From positions 1 to 12,684 of the forward strand of contig CAZQEN010000223.1 of assembly GCA_964591605.1 (NCBI GenBank): a stretch of 12,684 nt of DNA, given 5' to 3'. Of the stretch, positions 1 to 4,546 are shown piece after piece. The notes beneath the pieces were generated by a model. The model did no database searches. It was not told where the DNA came from and saw only the letters and a program-made list of their open reading frames with translations. A program made the translations under genes and the position numbers. How positions within the stretch are numbered: position 1 is the first letter of the stretch; each line of letters starts with the position of its first letter. This stretch comes from CAYLLT01 sp964591605 (GTDB lineage: Bacteria > Planctomycetota > Phycisphaerae > UBA1845 > PWPN01).

Positions 1-144
1 TACATCGGCAACGGCCCGAACTTCATGGTCAAGAGCATCGCCGAGCAGTCCAACGTGAAGATGCCCAGTTTCTTCGGCTACATGGGCTACAGCGTGCTGA
101 TCCTGATCCCCACGTTCGTGCTGGTGATGTTCCTGTTTCTGTGA
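1..144 (+). CDS. Sodium/proton antiporter-like membrane protein, C-terminal end (partial)
   Basis: Only the last 47 codons are in the window, read in frame from base 1 to TGA at 142-144. The visible peptide contains GNGPNFMVKSIAEQ, then MPSFFGYM, then a hydrophobic final helix rich in L, I, V and F that ends FLFL. From family knowledge, a G-N-G/A-P-N motif followed by an amphipathic stretch and a last membrane helix is typical of the C-terminus of arsenite/citrate/Na+:H+ antiporters (ArsB/NhaD/CitMHS-like ion transporter superfamily), which exchange ions across the inner membrane. The exact substrate cannot be told from this fragment. No U-rich terminator hairpin is evident after the stop. 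Family assignment is fairly good; subfamily is uncertain. Confidence 0.7.
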   Translation, partial: YIGNGPNFMVKSIAEQSNVKMPSFFGYMGYSVLILIPTFVLVMFLFL

Positions 145-210
145 TCCTGCAGATCCGCTTCGCTCGACTCGCGGCTATAAACCCGCCCCAACAGCGGGCG
201 GAAACCCCGC

Positions 211-216
211 TATAAT
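211..216 (+). promoter_or_regulatory. Probable -10 promoter element (TATAAT) for the DUF4058 gene
   Basis: A perfect TATAAT lies 33 bases upstream of the ATG at 250 and is followed by GGACCGG. The hexamer at the expected -35 position (188-193, CCAACA) is poor. A GC-rich inverted repeat (183-188 with 196-201) lies just upstream. A second, weaker TATAAA is at 176-181. Confidence 0.5.
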
Positions 217-249
217 GGACCGGTCAGCCGTTCAAGGCGGAGTCGAACG

Positions 250-1038
250 ATGAGAAGTCCCTTCCCCGGGATGGACCCGTATCTGGAGCGACACTGGCCG
301 GACGTGCACCAGCGCTTATGCACGTACGCCTGCGATGCACTCAACGAGCAGCTCGGGGAGGGCCTGCGCGCACGAATGGGCGAGCGTCTGATTGTCGAGC
401 GCGAGCTGGATCCGGTTCGGGCGATCTATCCTGACGTTCGTGTGTTCGAGCAGGCCCCGTCCAGCCGGCCGTCATCGCCAGCGACTGGCGGCATCGCCGC
501 GGCCGAGCCGCTGGTCATCGAAATCCCGGTCGATGAGGTCCGCCAGCCATTCGTGCAGATCGTCGATCTCCGAACCGGCGCGCAGGTGATTACCGTGATT
601 GAGTTTCTCTCCCCCTCAAACAAGCTCCCCGGGGACGGCCGCATCAAGTACCAGGAAAAACGCCGTGAGGTTCTTGACGCGGGCATCAACCTCGTCGAGG
701 TCGATCTGACCCGGGGCGGAGAGCGCCAGTCACTCTATCCGGTGGTGAACCTGCCGCCGGAGTACCAGACGCCCTATCTGGCTTCCGCTCGTCGCGGATT
801 CGGATCGCGCAAATATGAGATCTATCGAATTCCCCTGCGGGAACCGCTGCCCGCGATACGGATTCCGCTTCGCGAACCGGCTGCTGACGTGGTCCTCGAT
901 CTGCAGGGCCTCATCACGCACGTTTATGAGAGGGGGCGCTACGACGACATGGATTACCGGAAACCTTGTGTGCCCCCTTTGACTGGTGAAGAGGCCGCCT
1001 GGGCCGATGAACTGCTCAAAGCGGCCGGCAAGCGATAG
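250..1038 (+). CDS. DUF4058 family protein
   Basis: A 262-residue protein beginning MRSPFPGMDPYLE, the hallmark N-terminus of DUF4058 proteins, followed by HWPDVHQRL. The central part (about residues 80-165) has the charged, beta-rich pattern of the family, including VIEFLSPSNK (about 116-125), then a long Lys/Arg/Glu helix. The C-terminus, with PPLTGEEAAWADELL, also matches the family's usual end, so the protein appears full length (family about 250 residues). DUF4058 is common in Planctomycetes and Cyanobacteria, often in many copies, and has no established biochemical role that I know of. The VIEFLSPSNK segment resembles the core of PD-(D/E)XK-like folds, but that is speculative. The start is supported by a purine-rich AAGGCGGAG ending 6 bases before the ATG and by the TATAAT at 211. 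The stop abuts a truncated gene on the other strand. Confidence 0.92.
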   Translation: MRSPFPGMDPYLERHWPDVHQRLCTYACDALNEQLGEGLRARMGERLIVERELDPVRAIYPDVRVFEQAPSSRPSSPATGGIAAAEPLVIEIPVDEVRQPFVQIVDLRTGAQVITVIEFLSPSNKLPGDGRIKYQEKRREVLDAGINLVEVDLTRGGERQSLYPVVNLPPEYQTPYLASARRGFGSRKYEIYRIPLREPLPAIRIPLREPAADVVLDLQGLITHVYERGRYDDMDYRKPCVPPLTGEEAAWADELLKAAGKR

Positions 1039-1180
1039 ATTGATCGAGCAGAGCAGCCGGCGCGACCACAATCGTGCAAATGGACCGTCCCCCACGAACC
1101 AGCGTCACCTGAGCCCACGCGGGCATGGCCGCAGCCGCGAACATCGCTGATACCGCGAGAAGAGAGACATACCCGCGCAT
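1016..1180 (-). pseudogene. Truncated N-terminus of a secreted protein (signal peptide plus start of mature protein)
   Basis: Minus-strand reading from ATG at 1180 gives 54 residues: a positively charged start (MRGYVSLL), a hydrophobic core (AVSAMFAAAAM), a cleavage-like PAWA/QVT, then VTLVRGGRSICTIVVAPAA. A strong ribosome binding site (GGGAGG) sits 8 bases upstream of the ATG, so this was a real start. The mature part resembles the opening strand (LVRDG-x-TIVV) of large secreted planctomycete proteins such as those with a DUF4838 domain. The match ends near 1040, exactly where the DUF4058 gene on the other strand ends, and the frame runs out at 1016. I infer the gene lost its body by rearrangement or by insertion of the DUF4058 segment. 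A short secreted peptide cannot be ruled out. The parent family is uncertain. Confidence 0.55.
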
Positions 1181-1312
1181 CGTTGACACCTCCCGCAAAA
1201 ACCTGGGCCGCGGCGCCTCCTGCGGCATTGTCTGCGAATGGCCACCGCCCGTCACGGGTCCGAACCGTGGCCCCCCGTTTCGGGTGCGTAACAGATTGGG
1301 CGGTGTCTCTGT

Positions 1313-1459
1313 CAGAACCCCCGCGGGAACGCGGGCTGGGGAAGTCCTCGCGCAGAGAGAGTGGACCGAACACAGAACCCCCCTCGGGAGCGGAGGGTGG
1401 GTAGATGCCCGGCCGGTCCGGCCGTCCGTCGTAGACAGAACCCCCCGCGGGAGCGGGGG
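1313..1459 (-). repeat. Cluster of three REP-like palindromic repeats
   Basis: Three direct copies of a 23-25 base unit starting CAGAACCCC lie at 1313-1335, 1373-1397 and 1436-1459, about 60 and 63 bases apart. Each unit is a GC-rich stem-loop. Copy 1 pairs CCCGCG with CGCGGG around GGAA. Copy 3 pairs CCCCCGC with GCGGGGG around GGGA. Copy 2 pairs CCCTC with GAGGG. Sequences between units are unrelated except for a small inverted repeat at 1411-1423. On the minus strand the unit reads as a hairpin followed by GGTTCTG. The length, palindromic nature and clustering resemble REP/BIME elements. Confidence 0.65.
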
Positions 1460-1595
1460 CCGGTCCGTGCGGTGCTCTGGCACTGCACCCGTTGCTCCGT
1501 ATGTGTTGAGCCGCGTCTTGACGGGGCCCGAAGCGCTGGGCGAGGAGTCGGCAGGAAGGGCGAGCGTTCGCCTTCTCGGTGTCTCCCCTTCTTGC

Positions 1596-1635
1596 TTTCT
1601 CACTTTCTCACTTTCTCACCTTCTCACTTTCTCCC
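1596..1635 (+). repeat. Five tandem copies of the octamer TTTCTCAC
   Basis: The units are TTTCTCAC three times (1596-1619), then CTTCTCAC and TTTCTCCC. The plus strand is all pyrimidine except for the A of each full unit. It lies in non-coding sequence. Perfect units in the centre with decayed edges suggest slippage expansion. Confidence 0.85.
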
Positions 1636-1744
1636 CGGCCCAAGTCGATCTCCGCGGGTCTGCCAATTCTTTCGGGAGAAAGGCCAGCGTTCTGTTGTGG
1701 TGCAGCCGTCTTCCCGGCGCGCCGGGACACGCCTGCAGTCGAGA

Positions 1745-1760
1745 TCCCGATGCATCGGGA
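1745..1760. repeat. Perfect 16-bp palindrome TCCCGATGCATCGGGA
   Basis: The sequence equals its own reverse complement over 16 bases. It lies in the gap about 90 bases before the TACAAT promoter element. It could be a dimeric regulator site or a dispersed mobile palindrome; nothing here decides between them. Confidence 0.6.
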
Positions 1761-1849
1761 CACCACAATCGGCGGCCCTGCCCACAAGAATCGCCCAGCC
1801 TTCTCCGCCCCTCAATCTCGCCTGCCGCCCCATTTCGCCGGCCTGCTGT

Positions 1850-1883
1850 TACAATGCCGCACTCGTCCTGCGGGTGCAGGACG
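1850..1883 (+). promoter_or_regulatory. Probable -10 element (TACAAT) followed at once by a leader hairpin
   Basis: TACAAT at 1850-1855 places a start of transcription near 1862. A perfect 8-bp stem (CGTCCTGC at 1864-1871, GCAGGACG at 1876-1883, loop GGGT) begins just there, so the mRNA would carry a stable hairpin at its 5' end. The ribosome binding site of the following gene lies 21 bases further on. No good -35 hexamer is seen. Confidence 0.45.
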
Positions 1884-1917
1884 GAATTGTCTGTCGGCGA
1901 CACCGGGAGGCCGCTGA

Positions 1918-2253
1918 ATGCCCACCGCTTACCTGCACCTGCGACGCGTCTCACAGTGGTTGAGCCGATGGCGCGCCTTCCGCGTGATGCTCGACGGCCA
2001 GTGCATCGACAAGATCAGAAACGGCGTCTCGCGCGTCTACGAGATCACCCCCGGCGAGCATGAACTCGTCATCACCATCGACTGGGTATCGAGTGACCCC
2101 GTCGTGTTCTGCTGCGCGGAAGGCGAGGCCGTCCGCTTCGCCTGCCGACACCCATCCCCGACCTGGCGCGCCGCCCTCAACCCGCACTCCCTCGTCTCGT
2201 CAATCGAGGTCATGCCCGACGATGACATGCACAGCAACCCCGGAGGGGCATAA
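1918..2253 (+). CDS. Small conserved-looking beta-rich hypothetical protein
   Basis: A 111-residue protein started by ATG at 1918 with GGGAGG 7 bases upstream. It has no signal peptide and no clear membrane segment. Residues about 18-75 read as successive short strands: FRVMLDGQCIDKI, then a turn, VYEITPGEHELVITIDW, SSDPVVFCCAEGEAVRF. The LDG...I...G...ITPGEHELVI layout resembles PEGA-like or carboxypeptidase-regulatory-like beta-sandwich folds and small unknown proteins common in Planctomycetes and Actinobacteria. No catalytic motif is visible. It sits alone behind its own promoter and leader hairpin and converges on the cassette at 2312-4070. I cannot name a function. The real-gene call rests on the ribosome binding site, promoter and compact domain-like pattern. 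Confidence 0.75.
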   Translation: MPTAYLHLRRVSQWLSRWRAFRVMLDGQCIDKIRNGVSRVYEITPGEHELVITIDWVSSDPVVFCCAEGEAVRFACRHPSPTWRAALNPHSLVSSIEVMPDDDMHSNPGGA

Positions 2254-2273
2254 GGAGGTAGCCCAGAGCGCCA

Positions 2274-2299
2274 GCCCTGGGGTTCCCGACAGCCAGGGC
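2274..2299. terminator. Hairpin between convergent genes, possible bidirectional terminator
   Basis: GCCCTGG (2274-2280) pairs with CCAGGGC (2293-2299) around a 12-base loop. It lies 20 bases after the stop of the small plus-strand gene and 12 bases from the end of the minus-strand cassette. No U tract follows on either side, so it may instead be a dispersed palindromic repeat. Confidence 0.4.
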
Positions 2300-2311
2300 C
2301 TTGAAATCACC

Positions 2312-2767
2312 TCAACCGCCGCTGCTGCGAGGGGGTGTTGGTCCAAATACAATACGCTGACTCGCCCACAACGCGATTTGCTGAAGCTTCTCGTCGATGG
2401 ATCTCTTGTTGCTCTTGTAGGCAGCATAGCTCAATTCAGGGACAATGACATGGCCCGGCAGCTTCTCAACCGGCGATGGGATGACGCTCAGATTCAATGA
2501 GTTTAGGTCCCTCACTCGCAGCATCACGACGTATGCCCCGGCCGGATGGCCGCACTCCCGCGCGACGTCTTTGGCAGTACTGAAATCGAGGCGGAAGAAC
2601 GACATGCCGTCAGGATCTCGCCTTTTGTGGGGTTGGAAGGCGAATACAGTGACAGCACTTTGAGGAGCATCGGGTCGGCAGTAATCTGCGGTGTTCGGAA
2701 TGGCGCGCAGTATGAACTCATCCGGAGATACCGGATCATGTTCGAAGTAATTCGTACACCGGATCAG
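2312..2767 (-). CDS. Third gene of the TIGR04255 cassette, unknown function, start unclear
   Basis: About 151 residues if read from the CTG at 2767, which overlaps the stop of the previous gene by two bases. The domain-like part begins IRCTNYFEHDPVSPDEFILRA, continues with VTVFAFQPHKRRDPDGMSFFRLDF (residues about 39-62, a D-x-DG-x-S-x-x-R pattern), and ends in a basic amphipathic tail. There is no signal peptide or membrane segment. No ATG is near the expected start. The codon overlapping the upstream TGA is ATC where the upstream junction of the same cassette has ATG. Other in-frame choices are TTG at 2824 and ATGs far inside the previous gene (2944). No Shine-Dalgarno sequence is seen, so translation probably depends on coupling. 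I do not recognise the family. The frame itself is well supported by its protein-like sequence and stop position. Confidence 0.6.
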   Translation of the reverse strand: MIRCTNYFEHDPVSPDEFILRAIPNTADYCRPDAPQSAVTVFAFQPHKRRDPDGMSFFRLDFSTAKDVARECGHPAGAYVVMLRVRDLNSLNLSVIPSPVEKLPGHVIVPELSYAAYKSNKRSIDEKLQQIALWASQRIVFGPTPPRSSGG

Positions 2768-3252
2768 CGTATTGAAGCGGATACGGCAACGCCTGCCGCG
2801 GACTCTGTGCTGATACCATCCCAAGATCCGTCCTGCATGTTCCTGAATATGTCTAAACACTCTTCCCAGTGTTCCGGGCGTTGCCCGGTCACTGTTCGCA
2901 TCCATTCGGCTCTCTCGGTGCTCACAATCTCGACGCAGATCCATTCACTGGTTGTTTGCCACTCGAACCCAACTGTGCCGTTCGGCGACAGAGTGGCCCT
3001 GAAGGGTGGATGTGCAGCGTCGCGCAAACGAAGGTTCTCAAGGAACTCGATTGCGGTGTCAAGGACTCTGGGGTCAGGGGCATCAGCACCAAATCCATCC
3101 CAGTTATCCCGGTACCTGCGGATTCTTAACAGATCGGACCTACGATCACGCCAGACCTTCTCAGCCGCGTCGGTCGATATTGACGCTTGGGGATGCGTCT
3201 GAAATTCGGTCCCCAGGGTCCACGCAATCGAGCTGTTTGCAGTTGCGGACAT
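2764..3252 (-). CDS. Second gene of the TIGR04255 cassette, NWDGxGA-motif unknown protein
   Basis: A 162-residue protein from ATG at 3252, preceded by AAGGAGGG about 5 bases upstream. The ATG shares its A with the TGA of the upstream gene (TGATG), so the two are translationally coupled. The recognisable core is residues 41-74: LLRIRRYRDNWDGFGADAP and a following helix, then LSPNGTVGFEWQT (88-100) and an acidic strand CVEIVSTERAEW (106-117). Small proteins with an NWDGxGA motif followed by a G-x-V/I-x-x-E-W strand occur widely in bacteria next to poorly characterised partners, but I know of no proven function. A longer reading from 3357 would lie inside the upstream gene and is not needed. The region is less GC-rich than the chromosome around it. 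Confidence 0.8.
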   Translation of the reverse strand: MSATANSSIAWTLGTEFQTHPQASISTDAAEKVWRDRRSDLLRIRRYRDNWDGFGADAPDPRVLDTAIEFLENLRLRDAAHPPFRATLSPNGTVGFEWQTTSEWICVEIVSTERAEWMRTVTGQRPEHWEECLDIFRNMQDGSWDGISTESAAGVAVSASIR

Positions 3253-4070
3253 CAGACCCTCCTTTCCCACAGTTTGTGGGCTTCGGCCGACGTCATTGCG
3301 GCGAAAGTCCGAACGATTGCATCGTGCCCCAATTCGAATCCATCCGCGGATGACCATCCTTCTTCCGCACGAACCGGGCCACGAGCGGTGAGTTTCAATT
3401 CCATCACTTCGCTATCACCAGGTTGAACAAGTGCATGCCGAAGGGCAACGTAAAGACGTCCTCTGGCAGGTGACAAACGAAGTCTCCAGTTCGAGCTCAA
3501 TGTCTCCCCTTCCATATCGACACGGCCGTGCGCTGGGAATGAGACGACCGGCATGATTTTGCCCCAATCCAGTGGCGTCTGCCACAGGTCGCCTTTCGGA
3601 ATGTGATTCACATAGGTGATTTCCCATTGATTCTGCTCGATTGAACCGAAACCGGCATCAGCTGCAAATTCTTCAAACAAAGGGAAAATCGTCCAGAACT
3701 CCTTGGCGAGGGTGGGATAACTTGGGTATTCCCCACCTCTTTTCCTCCAGTTGAGCACAACTCTGCTGTCCTGAATCTGGAGCATGCGTTCCTCGTCTGA
3801 ACGAATAATCCGCGTCCGGCGCGACTCCCCCTGGGAAAGCCGTACTGCCGGCTGAAGCCATTTCTCCTTACCGACCTCTTCGAAGTCGTCCTCTATGCGG
3901 TTCGCCTCCTCGACTTTCGTCCAATGCGTTCCGTCAACGTGCTTTGACAAATATGATTTCCAGAACCAGCCAGCCATAGCAGTTGAGAAGCCTGAAAACC
4001 GGGCAAACTGAAGGCTCAAGGCTGTCTCAACTACAGGTGGGGCATCAAATTTCGGCTGAGGTGTGGTCAT
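3252..4070 (-). CDS. TIGR04255 family protein
   Basis: A 272-residue protein. Near the N-terminus it has FDAPPVVETALSLQF (residues about 8-22), and at the C-terminus GHDAIVRTFAAMTSAEAHKLWER (about 248-270). Together these are the two signatures I associate with the 'sporadically distributed' family TIGR04255, whose members are about 260 residues, so it is full length. No signal peptide or membrane helix is visible, and it is probably cytoplasmic. The biochemical function of the family is not established to my knowledge. It is the first gene of a minus-strand cassette: its TGA overlaps the ATG of the next gene by one base. Start at 4070 is chosen because MTTPQPKF leads directly into the conserved motif; the ribosome binding site (AGAAGACGAAG) is weak. 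The base composition is clearly lower in G+C than the flanks, which with the sporadic family distribution suggests horizontal acquisition. Confidence 0.85.
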   Translation of the reverse strand: MTTPQPKFDAPPVVETALSLQFARFSGFSTAMAGWFWKSYLSKHVDGTHWTKVEEANRIEDDFEEVGKEKWLQPAVRLSQGESRRTRIIRSDEERMLQIQDSRVVLNWRKRGGEYPSYPTLAKEFWTIFPLFEEFAADAGFGSIEQNQWEITYVNHIPKGDLWQTPLDWGKIMPVVSFPAHGRVDMEGETLSSNWRLRLSPARGRLYVALRHALVQPGDSEVMELKLTARGPVRAEEGWSSADGFELGHDAIVRTFAAMTSAEAHKLWERRV

Positions 4071-4117
4071 GGTCTTCGTCTTCTACTGCGAGCACAAGTT
4101 TTCCTCTGAATCTTACG

Positions 4118-4146
4118 TGTCAATCCTAATGCGAGTTTTGGACGCT
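4118..4146 (-). promoter_or_regulatory. Candidate promoter region of the three-gene cassette
   Basis: On the minus strand a TAGGAT (4128-4123) lies 17 bases after TTTCAA (4151-4146), and a perfect TTGACA (4123-4118) overlaps it. No good -10 element is found 16-18 bases after the TTGACA. Either could drive the gene starting at 4070. This is a weak, sequence-only suggestion. Confidence 0.25.
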
Positions 4147-4261
4147 TGAAAGCGCTGTTCGCCGAATCGCTTCCGTGCGATGCTCACTCATCGTGCGGCG
4201 ATTCTCGCATGGTCGTTTCGAGCGGGCAAGATCGGAGCGTCCGTCATGTTCTCTCTCTGAT

Positions 4262-4282
4262 AGGGGCGAACGGTTCGCCCCT
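4262..4282. repeat. Near-perfect palindrome, arms AGGGGCGAAC / GTTCGCCCCT
   Basis: Two 10-base arms are exact reverse complements around a single G (4272). As RNA it would form at least an 8-bp stem with a 5-base loop. A GGGGCGAACGG...CGCCCC palindrome is a form I associate with dispersed repeats in diverse bacteria. No U tract follows, and there is no gene end next to it. Confidence 0.55.
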
Positions 4283-4431
4283 GGCCACAACGCCTCGGGT
4301 CGTCAAAATGCGCCACAACAAAACGAAGCCAATTTGGCAACCCGATCTGAACGTAACCGTGCGTCTGGCCACGCGTTACAGCCAAAACGGGCGGCGGGAG
4401 CTCCCACGGCGCTCCGACCCGCGCCGACCGG

Positions 4432-4522
4432 TATCATCACCGCCATGTGCGACGGGCCCCTTGGAACCCGCCCGACGCCGACCTCCCAGGCAGGTCATCG
4501 ACCTGTCCGGGGATGCCCGGAC
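4432..4522 (+). promoter_or_regulatory. Probable -10 element (TATCAT) and structured 5' leader of the oxidoreductase gene
   Basis: TATCAT at 4432-4437 lies about 110 bases before the ATG at 4547. The leader contains two adjacent stem-loops: CAGGTC/GACCTG (4491-4496 with 4500-4505) and GTCCGGG/CCCGGAC (4505-4511 with 4516-4522, loop GATG). The ribosome binding site follows 11 bases later. No good -35 element is seen. Confidence 0.35.
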
Positions 4523-4546
4523 CACCACGCCGAGGAAGGATGAACG

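Larger units (their letters stand above)
1181..1917. other. Repeat-rich intergenic region without a convincing gene
   Basis: About 740 bases lie between the truncated secreted-protein start and the small protein at 1918. Open frames run through it on both strands, but they are GC-driven, lack family-like sequence and read through obvious repeats. The region holds three similar hairpin repeats (1313-1459), a tandem pyrimidine octamer (1596-1635), a perfect 16-bp palindrome (1745-1760), and the promoter and leader hairpin of the next gene (1850-1883). Confidence 0.7.
4071..4546. other. Intergenic region between the divergent cassette and the oxidoreductase gene
   Basis: About 475 bases hold the cassette promoter on the left and the oxidoreductase promoter and leader on the right. 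In the middle is a near-perfect palindrome (4262-4282). Short open frames are present on both strands but show no ribosome binding sites or family-like sequence. G+C rises again from about 4380 onward, marking the right edge of the AT-richer segment. Confidence 0.6.

Noticed and set aside
1313..1459. CRISPR-like array (three about 24-base repeats at about 60-base spacing)
   Set aside because: Repeats diverge from each other, are strongly self-complementary over their whole length and end after three units, with no cas genes nearby. REP-like elements explain it better.
1016..1603. Longer 195-codon reading of the truncated minus-strand gene
   Set aside because: The upstream part translates the repeats. 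The ribosome binding site and signal peptide fix the real start at 1180.
1125..2063. Long plus-strand open frame through the repeat-rich gap
   Set aside because: It reads through the hairpin repeats, the octamer tract and the start of the 1918 gene, has no ribosome binding site, and its composition is typical of an accidental GC-rich frame.
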